A DNA stretch of 64,000 nt from Viridibacterium sp047600765 (GTDB lineage Bacteria; Pseudomonadota; Gammaproteobacteria; Burkholderiales; Rhodocyclaceae): positions 1,860,001-1,924,000 of the forward strand of contig JASGKF010000001.1 of NCBI GenBank assembly GCA_047600765.1, read 5' to 3'. The notes below the pieces were generated by a model. The model saw only the letters and a list, made by a program, of their open reading frames with translations, ran no database searches and had not been told where the DNA came from. Both the position numbers and the translations under genes were made by a program. How positions within the stretch are numbered: position 1 is the first letter of the stretch; every line of letters begins with the position of its first letter. Shown in pieces: positions 49,690 through 58,072 of this stretch.

Positions 49690-50940
49690 ATGAACATGCC
49701 CCGCATGAACCGCATCACCGCCGCATTGCGCGCCCTGCGCATGAAGTTTTCGCACGGCGTGCAGCAAAAGGGCCCGGTCATCACCTCCAGCCTGCGCGGC
49801 ATCGTCCGCCCGCTGCTGCTGGTTGGTGTTATCGGCGGCGTGAGCTACGCCATCATCAAGCATCCGCCGATGAGCTCGGTCGAACGTGGTGAAGTGGGCC
49901 TGCGCATGAACCAGCTGACCGGTTCAGTGACGCGTGTGCATGACGGCTCGGTGCTGGTGATTCCCGGCCTTCACAAGCTCAACACCTACTCGCTGCGTGA
50001 CCAGGTGTATCGCGCCGTGCGCAGCGCACAGGCCGATGGCGAAGCGCCCTTCCAGTCCAGCGAAGGCATGTCGCTCGGCGTCGAGCTGACGATCCGTTAT
50101 GCGATCGACCCCGCCCGCCTCGAAAGCGTCGCGCAGAGCCTGCCGGCCGACATCGGCGGCGAAGTCGTCGAGCCCGATGTGCAGGGCGTGATCTACAAGA
50201 CCTTCACGCGTTACACGGTGCGCGAGATCTTCTCGACCAAGCGCGGCGAGATCCAGCAGAACATCGAAACCGAACTCAAGCCGAAGCTTGCCGCCAGCGG
50301 CATCATCTTGCGCGGTGTGATGATGGGCAAGGTGGACCTGCCCGCCGAGTACCGCGCCGGCCTCGACAAGCTGCTGTCCGAAGAGCTGGAGACCGAGAAA
50401 ATGCGCTACACGCTTGAGCTCAAGGAAAAACGCGTCAAGCAGACCGAGCTGGAAAGCGCCGCCGATGCCGTGCGTCGCGAGAAGGCTGCCGAAGCCGCCG
50501 GCAACGAACAGGTTATCGCCGCCAAGGCGCAGGCCGAAGCAATGAAGCACGTGCTGCCGTTCAAGGAGAAGCAGATCCAGCAGCGCGAGCTGGAGGCCAA
50601 CGCCGAGAAGATCTCGCGCATCAAGCGCGCTGAAGCGGAGTCCGAAGCGCGCAAGATCGAGATCGGCGCCGAAGCCGCTGCGCGCCAGAAACTTGCTGAA
50701 GCAGACGCTTACCGCGTCGAGGTGATGGGCAAGGCCAGCACCGCGCAGCTCGAACGCGACGGCGCCCTGCTCAGCAAGCACCCGTTGCTGATCCAGAAGA
50801 CCATGGCCGACAAGCTGTCGGACAAGATCCAGGTGATTATCGCCCCGCCCAATACCGGTGGCTTCATCGGCAGCAACCTGCTCGGCGGCGCGCAACAGGC
50901 TGCACCGGCTCCGAAGGCTGCAGAAGAAGGAGCTGAGTGA
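49690..50940 (+). CDS. SPFH/Band-7 (prohibitin-like) membrane protein
   Basis: A 416-residue protein. One membrane helix (about residues 40-57, RPLLLVGVIGGVSYAII), an SPFH domain (about 65-240: VERGEVGLRMNQLTGSVTRVHDGSVLVIPGLHKL...VIYKTFTRYTVREIFSTKRGEIQQNIE) and a long Ala/Glu/Lys coiled coil (about 240-370), then an Ala/Pro-rich tail. SPFH proteins form large membrane rings that scaffold proteases or lipid domains. It is coupled by TGATG to the SH3-protein gene. The upstream 91-bp element suggests control by the nearby two-component system (inference). Confidence 0.9.
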   Translation: MNMPRMNRITAALRALRMKFSHGVQQKGPVITSSLRGIVRPLLLVGVIGGVSYAIIKHPPMSSVERGEVGLRMNQLTGSVTRVHDGSVLVIPGLHKLNTYSLRDQVYRAVRSAQADGEAPFQSSEGMSLGVELTIRYAIDPARLESVAQSLPADIGGEVVEPDVQGVIYKTFTRYTVREIFSTKRGEIQQNIETELKPKLAASGIILRGVMMGKVDLPAEYRAGLDKLLSEELETEKMRYTLELKEKRVKQTELESAADAVRREKAAEAAGNEQVIAAKAQAEAMKHVLPFKEKQIQQRELEANAEKISRIKRAEAESEARKIEIGAEAAARQKLAEADAYRVEVMGKASTAQLERDGALLSKHPLLIQKTMADKLSDKIQVIIAPPNTGGFIGSNLLGGAQQAAPAPKAAEEGAE

Positions 50941-52355
50941 TGTTGATCGCTTCTGCCCTGGCCGCCCTGGCCATCGTCTCGCAAGACCAGGTCGCGCTGC
51001 GTGCCGCGCCGCGCGACACCGCCCCGCAACAGGCCCAGCTGTGGGCCGGCGACAGTCTCGAAGTGCGCGGCGAGAAAGGTGACTTCCTGCAGGTCTGGGA
51101 TCACCGTCGCGAGCGCGGCGGCTACATCCGCGCCAGCCAGGTGCGCGGCTACGGCATGACGCCCGCCGACGCACCGGGCCTGCTGGCTGTCACGCGCTTC
51201 CTCAGCGACACGCCGGGGCAGGAAGCGCTGGGCATCGGCTACGCAGCCGCCTTCCTCAAGGCGGCGCCGGCCGAAGCCATCGGCCCGGATGCCTTCGAAG
51301 CACTTGGCAACATGGCCGACCGCCTTGCCCGCCGCGCTTCGCAAAGCCGCGGCAAAACCGGCGACAACGTCACGGCCGCACAACTCGAAGTGGCGGCCGG
51401 CTATGGCGTCAGCATGCTCAGCTTCGAGCGCGATGGTCAGGTGCGCATCTGCTACGACGGCGAGGCCTTCCGCCGCGTGCTGGCCATGCAACAAAGCACG
51501 GCCCTGCAGAAAGCGCGCGCCGCGCTGGCCCTGACACGCCACGACTGCGTGAACCCAGACCTCACGCCGACTGCGCGCGCCAACCTCGACAGCTGGCGCT
51601 ACGAGCAGCTCACGCGTGTCGACATGAGCCAGTTGCCGGACCATCTGAAGAACCGCATCCACATGCGCCGCGCCGGCGTGCTTTCGGCCATTGCCTACCA
51701 GCAGGCGCGCCGTGGTGAAGACCCGCAGGAGATCGCCAGCCTCGCCGTGCAGAACCTCGCCGCGATCAACAAGACCGCGCTGACCGAGGACGACAGCAAC
51801 AGCTACAACGATGCCGCTGTACGTGTCGGCGCCGTGCGCTGGGCTGCTGAGCGCCCCAAGGCCGTTGCCTCGATGACCGTTGCCACGCGCCCCGGCCAGC
51901 CCGGCGAAACCTGCATCCAGTTGATGGATGCGAAACAGAAGGCTCCGCTCTACGAACGCTGCACGTACGGCATCGTGTGGCCCGCCTCGGCACGCGCCAA
52001 CGCGCAGCAGACGGCGCTTGCGCTGGCCGTGCAGACCGGCGAGAGCTGGCGCGAGCTGTGGCTGTTCCGCAAGGGCGCCGAAGGCTGGTACGTCGATGTG
52101 GTGCCGCCGGATGCGAACCTCAGCACGGCAGGCTCCGGCATCGGCTACATCGAGTTCGCCGGCTGGGTACCAGGCAACGAGCAGATCCTCACCGCACGCG
52201 AAGTACGCAGCGAAGGCCGCTACAAGCGCAGCTTCGAGATCTTCAGCCTGGAGAGCCTGCAGGTCACGCGCTGGGCCGACCGCGTCGAATCGCTGGCTGC
52301 CTTCTACAAGTGGCAGGACGCGCGCTGGAAGGGCACGACGGTCAGTGTGCGCTGA
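50940..52355 (+). CDS. SH3-domain-containing hypothetical protein
   Basis: A 471-residue protein with a short hydrophobic N-terminus (MLIASALAALAIVS) and an SH3-like domain at residues about 17-67 (DQVALRAAPRDTAPQ...WAGDSLEVRGEKGDFLQVWDHR...GGYIRASQVRGYG). The rest is a helical and mixed domain of no known family, ending DRVESLAAFYKWQDARW. The ATG overlaps the SPFH stop (TGATG). A decayed copy of its last 30 codons is found at 55690-55793. Likely a periplasmic partner of the SPFH protein. Confidence 0.85.
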   Translation: MLIASALAALAIVSQDQVALRAAPRDTAPQQAQLWAGDSLEVRGEKGDFLQVWDHRRERGGYIRASQVRGYGMTPADAPGLLAVTRFLSDTPGQEALGIGYAAAFLKAAPAEAIGPDAFEALGNMADRLARRASQSRGKTGDNVTAAQLEVAAGYGVSMLSFERDGQVRICYDGEAFRRVLAMQQSTALQKARAALALTRHDCVNPDLTPTARANLDSWRYEQLTRVDMSQLPDHLKNRIHMRRAGVLSAIAYQQARRGEDPQEIASLAVQNLAAINKTALTEDDSNSYNDAAVRVGAVRWAAERPKAVASMTVATRPGQPGETCIQLMDAKQKAPLYERCTYGIVWPASARANAQQTALALAVQTGESWRELWLFRKGAEGWYVDVVPPDANLSTAGSGIGYIEFAGWVPGNEQILTAREVRSEGRYKRSFEIFSLESLQVTRWADRVESLAAFYKWQDARWKGTTVSVR

Positions 52356-52396
52356 GACATGGAACAATTACACGCATATCCACACGGAGTACGAAC

Positions 52397-54778
52397 ATGA
52401 ACTCAAGAGCCCGTTGGACACACGCAACCTTGCTGACCATCGCGCTGTGCTGTCTTGCCAACACGGCCCAGGCCGATTCCGGTGATGCGACGGATGCGGC
52501 GTTTGGCGCCCTGCTGTCAATGCCCGGCGCGCAGCCACGCGAGAACGGCTGGTTGATCCCCGAACAGTTCGCGCGGGCGCCAAAGAACGACAAGGCACTG
52601 ATTGCACGTTTGCGTGAATTGCAGCGGAAGGGCGCCGACTTCAATGCACAGCGGCACCGTGGTTCGCTATTGGCGCACACCATTCGTGCCGGCAAGGAGG
52701 GTGTCGCCATCTGGTTGCTGGAGAACGGTGCCGACCCAAAACAGGTACACCCCGAAAGCACGACAACGGCTTATGACCTTGCACGCACATACAAACGAAC
52801 GGCCATCATCCGTGTGCTGGAAGAACGTTACGGATTCAAGCCACCCGTTGCACCCTTGCCCCAACCCACAGCGAGCGCATCTTCCGCCGCGCCGACGTCA
52901 CCGGCCACGCCGCTGACGCGTATTGAACAAGGGCATGCCTTGCTTGTGCAGCTGCTCCGCACACCCTATCCGGACAAGGGCTCACAAGCCCAATGGCAGG
53001 CCTTTGCCGCCAAGCTTTCTGACGAAGAATTCCGTACCCTGTTCAAAGATGCTGTGCCCTTGACCCAGCTCGTCCAGATTGTTCGCGACACCGAAGGCGG
53101 ACTGGAAAATGCGCTGGCCCGCCTGCCGCGCGAAACCGTGCGACAACACGCGCAGTTGATTGCCGATACGCTGGCCGACTGGAGCTTCGTCGAGTACGGC
53201 GACAATCCGAAGATCCGCTATACGACGGCCGCCCGAAGCTGGTCTGCCTTGTGGCGCCGCATCGAACGACCACTGGATTACAGCAAACAGCCTGCGCTCG
53301 CCGGCCACCTCCCGCCAACGCAATGGCCAGCCCTGTTTGCCAGCGGCTATACGCGCCATGAGGCGGCGGTCACTGGTTGCCTGCTTAGCGCCATGGATGC
53401 TGATGCATTCAAGGCGCTATGGCCCTCTTTCCAGCAATATTTTCCCGATGCCCGCCAAGAGGCTCCGGCCCTGGTGCTGGGTCGTTATCGATTCGCTCGT
53501 ACTCACCTGCCGTGCTACTACAGCAGCACGGCCGCAGAGACGGTTGCCAAACTGGCCTTCCTGCGTACTCAGGGTGTGACCAGCCCCGTCACAGGCTTGC
53601 GCCCGTCTGCACTGGCGGATGCCAGCAACCCGGCCCTGCTCGAAGCCGCAGCAATGCTCACACCGCCTATGGACGCCAAGCCGCGATTGGTAGTGGCGCC
53701 GCTTGGTTGCAATGTGGTGTTGAGCGATCTCTGGCTGAATGCATTGATCAGGATCCGCGGCGTTGGCGAAGTGCCGACACCTGCGGAGTACGTGCAGGCC
53801 ATCGAGATTCCGGGCCAACAGGTGTGCGGACTGGTCATCAGCGGTGACAGCTATGGCGAGTACCCCTCCATCACCGACGATTTTTCGGAAGGCCCGTTCA
53901 GGCCAGGCTCGATTAACTGCGCCGATGCCCCGCATGACAGCGAGATCTGGGTCGAAGCAAAGGACAAAGTTCCGCAAAAACTGGCGACCGGCGAGTCCAT
54001 GCGTGGCAATGACGCCTTGTACCGCTTCGTCCGTGACACACAAACCGGCAAGCGCTATGCCCTCAATAGCGGACGCGGGGGCCCGGTTTGTTCGGAGTTC
54101 TGGACGCTGCCCACTGCCTATGAATGGCAATCGAGCAAGCAGGGGCCTGCCCTGGTTGCCAGTCAGGACAGCGAACTGGTCGACAGTTTGCTGCGCCGCC
54201 AGTGTGAAGAAACCGACGCTCATGCACCCTTGCGTTGCCATGGCATTGATGCAGAAGCATCGAGTGCCGACATCGAAGGCCAGGACACACTGATCACCTT
54301 GCGCACAGGAAGACGTGTCTATCTGGAGAAGCTGATCGACATGATTGGCGCCGAGCGTCAACGCGAATATCTGGCATCCATCTTTGCGCTTGATCGGGTA
54401 CGCCAACGGGCACTTCTGGCCGCCGGCATCCCGGCCCGCTGGACCGTCGAGGCCGTGCGCAAGATCAGCGAGTCCACTCTCCCCCTGCAAGACAAGCGTC
54501 GTCGCATTGCGTTGGTTTTCGCTGATGCCGCACAACTCGATCGCGCCCTTGGCGGCATTGGCCGCGACCACCTGACGGAGGCGCTGATCACATGGCTGCC
54601 GCGCGAAGACTGGGGCCCCATCTTGCGCACCCTCCGGCGCAACCCCGAGCTCTGGAACGAAACCGCGAACAGGCTGCGCACTGCTGCAGAAGAGTCCAAC
54701 CGATCCGCACTGGCCTGCGACATCGATCGTGCTCAGGGTTTCCTTTGTGGAGGTGGTTTCGGCGACGTGTCGCAATAA
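52397..54778 (+). CDS. Exported ankyrin-repeat hypothetical protein
   Basis: A 793-residue protein with a signal peptide (LLTIALCCLANTAQA, cleavage about residue 26), two ankyrin-like repeats at about 70-145 (KGADFNAQRHRGSLLAHTIRAGKEGVAIWLLENGADPK), a Pro/Ala linker (about 150-175) and a large domain with many Cys but no known signature. The ATG at 52397 has a GGAG upstream; the longer frame overlaps the SH3 gene and is rejected. It lies 41 bp after the SH3 gene and is probably the third gene of that operon. Envelope function unknown. Confidence 0.85.
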   Translation: MNSRARWTHATLLTIALCCLANTAQADSGDATDAAFGALLSMPGAQPRENGWLIPEQFARAPKNDKALIARLRELQRKGADFNAQRHRGSLLAHTIRAGKEGVAIWLLENGADPKQVHPESTTTAYDLARTYKRTAIIRVLEERYGFKPPVAPLPQPTASASSAAPTSPATPLTRIEQGHALLVQLLRTPYPDKGSQAQWQAFAAKLSDEEFRTLFKDAVPLTQLVQIVRDTEGGLENALARLPRETVRQHAQLIADTLADWSFVEYGDNPKIRYTTAARSWSALWRRIERPLDYSKQPALAGHLPPTQWPALFASGYTRHEAAVTGCLLSAMDADAFKALWPSFQQYFPDARQEAPALVLGRYRFARTHLPCYYSSTAAETVAKLAFLRTQGVTSPVTGLRPSALADASNPALLEAAAMLTPPMDAKPRLVVAPLGCNVVLSDLWLNALIRIRGVGEVPTPAEYVQAIEIPGQQVCGLVISGDSYGEYPSITDDFSEGPFRPGSINCADAPHDSEIWVEAKDKVPQKLATGESMRGNDALYRFVRDTQTGKRYALNSGRGGPVCSEFWTLPTAYEWQSSKQGPALVASQDSELVDSLLRRQCEETDAHAPLRCHGIDAEASSADIEGQDTLITLRTGRRVYLEKLIDMIGAERQREYLASIFALDRVRQRALLAAGIPARWTVEAVRKISESTLPLQDKRRRIALVFADAAQLDRALGGIGRDHLTEALITWLPREDWGPILRTLRRNPELWNETANRLRTAAEESNRSALACDIDRAQGFLCGGGFGDVSQ

Positions 54779-54823
54779 TCTGGCCAGCAGACCTCAAAGG
54801 AAACACGATCGTATGTGATGCGG

Positions 54824-54853
54824 TTGACATGCAAGCAATTACTTGCCTATTGT
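54824..54853 (+). promoter_or_regulatory. Promoter and operator of the second arsR gene
   Basis: TTGACA (54824-54829), 18-bp spacer, TATTGT (54848-54853). In the spacer lies the dyad GCAAGCAATTACTTGC (54831-54846), a likely autoregulatory ArsR site. The -10 ends 6 bp before the ATG at 54860, so the message may be leaderless. Confidence 0.55.
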
Positions 54854-54859
54854 GTACCC

Positions 54860-55183
54860 ATGGATGACATGGACAAGGTGTTCAAGGCACTCGCCGACCC
54901 CAGCCGCCGCCAGCTGCTGGACAAGCTGCACGCCGAGAACGGGCAGACCCTCGGGGCCCTGTGCGAAGAGCTGGACATGAGCCGCCAGGCCGTGACCCAG
55001 CACCTCGCCCTGCTCGAAGCAGCCAACCTGATCAGCGTCGTATGGCGCGGGCGGGAGAAGCTGCACTACCTCAACCCCGTGCCCATCCACGACATTGCGG
55101 AACGCTGGATCGCCAAGTTTGAACGCGCTCAGCTGGACGCCCTGCACGACCTCAAACAGCATCTGGAAGGGAAGAAACCATGA
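54860..55183 (+). CDS. ArsR-family regulator of the SRPBCC pair
   Basis: A 107-residue winged-helix repressor: DKVFKALADPSRRQLLDKLHAENGQTLGALCEELDMSRQAVTQHLALLEAANLI, recognition helix RQAVTQHLALLE, wing WRGREKLHYLN, and a C-terminal helix (IAKFERAQLDALHDL). This is the SdpR-like group usually paired with a START-fold protein, as here. The start at 54860 follows from the promoter; an upstream extension would begin before the -35. Overlaps the SRPBCC gene by 4 bp. Confidence 0.92.
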   Translation: MDDMDKVFKALADPSRRQLLDKLHAENGQTLGALCEELDMSRQAVTQHLALLEAANLISVVWRGREKLHYLNPVPIHDIAERWIAKFERAQLDALHDLKQHLEGKKP

Positions 55184-55677
55184 GCGCCACCCACGACAAG
55201 CCGCAATTCGTTTACGTCACCTACATCGAGACCACTCCGCAAAAGCTGTGGAACGCTCTCATCGATCCGGCCGTGACCAAGCAGTACTGGTACCACCACA
55301 ACGTGTCGGACTGGAAGGTCGGCTCGGAATGGCGCCACCAGCGCTGTGACGACGCCAGCACCATCGACATCGTTGGCAAGGTGCTGGAAGTTGACGAGCC
55401 GCGTCGCCTGGTCGTGAGCTGGGCTTCGCCCACGGGCGCCCACGATCCGGAGCAGTACTCGCAGGTCGCCTACGACATCGAGCCGCTCGAAGGCGTCGTG
55501 AAGTTCACCGTCTCGCACACCGGCCTGCAGCCCGAATCGGCGATGCTCAAGGGCATCAGCTTCGGCTGGCCCGTGGTGCTGTCGGGCCTCAAGTCCCTGC
55601 TCGAAAACGGCAAGGCGATTCCGCTGTGGTGGCTGGAGAAGAAGGGCCAGACGGAGAAGTGTGAAACCGCAAGCTGA
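55180..55677 (+). CDS. SRPBCC (AHSA1-like) ligand-binding protein
   Basis: A 165-residue START/Bet v1-fold protein: FVYVTYIETTPQKLWNALIDPAVTKQYWYHHNVSDWKVGSEWRHQ, GKVLEVDEPRRLVVSW, FTVSHTGL and GWPVVLSGLKSLLENG are AHSA1-family motifs. Translationally coupled to the arsR gene; such pairs occur widely and probably sense or bind a small hydrophobic compound. The exact role is unknown. Confidence 0.9.
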   Translation: MSATHDKPQFVYVTYIETTPQKLWNALIDPAVTKQYWYHHNVSDWKVGSEWRHQRCDDASTIDIVGKVLEVDEPRRLVVSWASPTGAHDPEQYSQVAYDIEPLEGVVKFTVSHTGLQPESAMLKGISFGWPVVLSGLKSLLENGKAIPLWWLEKKGQTEKCETAS

Positions 55678-55689
55678 GAGCCCGTCGAA

Positions 55690-55793
55690 TCCGCCGCAAC
55701 TACGCGCTGGGCCGACCGCTTCGGGTCACTCGCCACCTTCTACACAAGTGGCAAGACCCACAATGGAAGCGCACGAAGATCGGTCTGCGCTAA
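55690..55793 (+). pseudogene. Remnant 3' end of a second SH3-protein gene
   Basis: From about 55705 the sequence matches the last 30 codons of the SH3 gene (52268-52355): GCGCTGGGCCGACCGC is shared exactly, and translation reads RWADRFGSLATFY, then after a 2-base insertion (AC at about 55744) KWQDPQWKRTKIGLR and stop, against RWADRVESLAAFYKWQDARWKGTTVSVR. Nothing of the rest of the gene is visible upstream, so it is a decayed paralogue fragment. The remaining 253 bp to the lyase gene hold no gene I can see; they are A+T-richer and act as its upstream region. Confidence 0.8.
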
Positions 55794-56046
55794 TGGCTCA
55801 GCAACCACATTCGACAGAAGTAGCCCGCCCGTCTTCAACTCGCCAGCCGTCACTTGTGGCATGCGGTTATTACGCTCCACTGTGCTACCCGAGAGACTGT
55901 TTGCGATCTTTTCAGCAACAAGTCAAAAAGGAGGGATTGCTGCAGTTTCACGCTGCCATGCAACAAGAACAATACCTATTTCGAACAAGCCATGCCGTTT
56001 GAATGTACCTAAGATCATCAGACTATCCACCCCTGAAGATCCAATC

Positions 56047-57957
56047 GTGCGTAAGACTATTCTCGCCCTGGTTTGCCTTGGACTGATTGTCGCTTGTGGC
56101 GGAAGCGGCGGCGGCGGCGGCGGGCCCGGCGGGGAAAGCTATGCCGCACTCTCCGTTTCCCGTATCAAGACAATTGAAGCGATGCTGCCCGCCCAGCCAG
56201 GCGGTAGTGGCCCGACGTGCGCCGACCGTAGCGCTTGGGGCAACCCCGGAATCGCCAGCCGCGTCACCGACATCCTGGCTGACGCCGACCTCCGCCTCAC
56301 CCAGACATTCCCTGCATGGAGCGACGCGGATTATCTGGACTACTCCCTGACCGGCAGCCGCACCAAGGGCGAAGCCATGATGAATGCGCGCAAGAGCTGG
56401 ATTTATCCGCTGGTGATGGCGGAATGCGTGCGCTATGACGGACGCTACCTGGCGGCAATTGAAAAAACCTTGACCGAGCTTGCCAGCCAAAAGACCTGGA
56501 CCTGGCCTGTGCAAGACAAGACCTTGCGCAATTTTCTCTACGCCAATTACGACATTGATCTGATGGCGGCAGATACCGCGCACGAGCTGGCGCAAACCCT
56601 GTATTTGCTGGGCAACAAGATCTCCACTCCGGTGCGCCAGAGCGTGCTGACTGCGCTGGAAAACCGCATCTTCACGCCGCTGCGCCGCACCTTGCAGACG
56701 GGCAATAGCGATAACTGGTGGCTGGCGAATCAATACAGCTGGAATGCCATCTGCCTGAAAGGCACCATCGGTGCCGCACTGGCGGCGCTACCCGACAGCC
56801 ATGATCGCGCAGTCTTTGTGGCCATGGGCGAGCATTACATCCAGAATTACCTCGGCACGTTTGGCAACGATGGCTACTACGTCGAAGGACCAAGCTACTG
56901 GAATTATGGCTACGGGCATTTCACCGAGTTGCGCGAGCTGATTGGCCGTGCCACGCAAAACAAGATCGATCTTTTCAACAATCCAAAGATGCGTGATATT
57001 GCGCTTTACGGTGCGCGCATCCAGATGTTCCCCAACAATGTCGCCGCCTTCAGCGACACCAGCCCTACCACCAAGATGGACTCTTTCGCGCTGGGCTACA
57101 ACAACGATGCACTGGGACTGGGATTGGCCTCCAGCCTGGCAACGGCAACACTGAGTTCCAGCACCAAGCAGTCGGCGAACAGCGCACCGCTGGCAGTGGC
57201 CTCAACCATCTTGTTTGTGACCCCGTACACGCTCCCCGGCAGCGGGGTTGTCGTTGATCCACTGCGTGGCTATTTCAGTGAGGTCGGCATTCTGGTTACC
57301 CGTCCGGCTAGCGGATCAGGCAACAAGATCGCGGCCAGCATCAAGTCTGGTGGCAATGGCGCCCATAGCCACAATGACATTGGTTCCTACACCATTGCAC
57401 TTAACGCCGAACAACCCACTGGCGATGTCGGCAAACCGGTCTATGACAGCACAACTTTCAGCGCCGACCGTTATAAGATCAAGGCCATCAACTCCTATGG
57501 CCATCCAGTGCCCGTGGTTGACGGAAAATTGCAGATCGAGGCCACGACCGTCAAACACAAGGTGTTGGCTACCAGCTTTACCGATAGCGACGACGAAATC
57601 ACCATTGATCTCAAGCCCGCCTATAACGTAAGCGGCCTGCAGACACTGACCCGCACCCTGCATCACAAACGCGCCGACGGTGGCAGCATCAGCATCCAGG
57701 ACAACTTTAGCTACGATGTGCCCCGCAGTTTCGAAACCGCCGTGACCACCCGAGGCTCCTGGCAACTTGTCGCGCCCGATACCATCGAGCTATGGAACGG
57801 CAGCGAGCACCTGATTGCCAAAATTGACTCCTCTGCGGCGTATAGCATCATCGGCGAGGTGATCGATGAAGAAGGCTTGATCTTCACGCGCATCGCCATT
57901 CGCCTGAACCAGAATCAGCAAACAGGCTGGGTGAAAGTTGTGATGCAAAGTAAGTAA
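56047..57957 (+). CDS. Heparinase II/III-like polysaccharide lyase lipoprotein
   Basis: A 636-residue lipoprotein (LIVAC lipobox, then poly-Gly). An alpha-toroid domain covers about residues 30-330 (NWWLANQYSWNAICLKG, YVEGPSYWNYGYGHF), and a beta-sandwich lyase domain with GGNGAHSHNDIGSYTIAL (about 440) follows; these are heparinase II/III-family motifs. The substrate is probably an acidic polysaccharide (uronate), fitting the pectin theme, but it cannot be fixed. A GTG start at 56047 puts the signal peptide first; longer frames from 55861 add a non-secretory leader. Its A+T content exceeds that of flanking genes, a hint of transfer. Confidence 0.85.
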   Translation: MRKTILALVCLGLIVACGGSGGGGGGPGGESYAALSVSRIKTIEAMLPAQPGGSGPTCADRSAWGNPGIASRVTDILADADLRLTQTFPAWSDADYLDYSLTGSRTKGEAMMNARKSWIYPLVMAECVRYDGRYLAAIEKTLTELASQKTWTWPVQDKTLRNFLYANYDIDLMAADTAHELAQTLYLLGNKISTPVRQSVLTALENRIFTPLRRTLQTGNSDNWWLANQYSWNAICLKGTIGAALAALPDSHDRAVFVAMGEHYIQNYLGTFGNDGYYVEGPSYWNYGYGHFTELRELIGRATQNKIDLFNNPKMRDIALYGARIQMFPNNVAAFSDTSPTTKMDSFALGYNNDALGLGLASSLATATLSSSTKQSANSAPLAVASTILFVTPYTLPGSGVVVDPLRGYFSEVGILVTRPASGSGNKIAASIKSGGNGAHSHNDIGSYTIALNAEQPTGDVGKPVYDSTTFSADRYKIKAINSYGHPVPVVDGKLQIEATTVKHKVLATSFTDSDDEITIDLKPAYNVSGLQTLTRTLHHKRADGGSISIQDNFSYDVPRSFETAVTTRGSWQLVAPDTIELWNGSEHLIAKIDSSAAYSIIGEVIDEEGLIFTRIAIRLNQNQQTGWVKVVMQSK

Positions 57958-57994
57958 CCGGGCCTGGAAGATCCCGCTTCCGGAGACCGATTGC

Positions 57995-58072
57995 TACGCA
58001 CTGCGTATGTTTTCAGTCAGTTTGACGATGGCAAAATGTCGCTATCGCAAACAAATTGATACGCAATGCGCA
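57995..58072. promoter_or_regulatory. Two TACGCA-N-TGCGTA dyads around the pyrB start
   Basis: TACGCACTGCGTA (57995-58007) is a perfect 13-bp dyad; TACGCAATGCGCA (58060-58072) is the same site with one mismatch and contains the ATG at 58066. The spacing between centres is 65 bp. They could be operators for the HTH carried by the gene product itself (inference). Confidence 0.55.
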
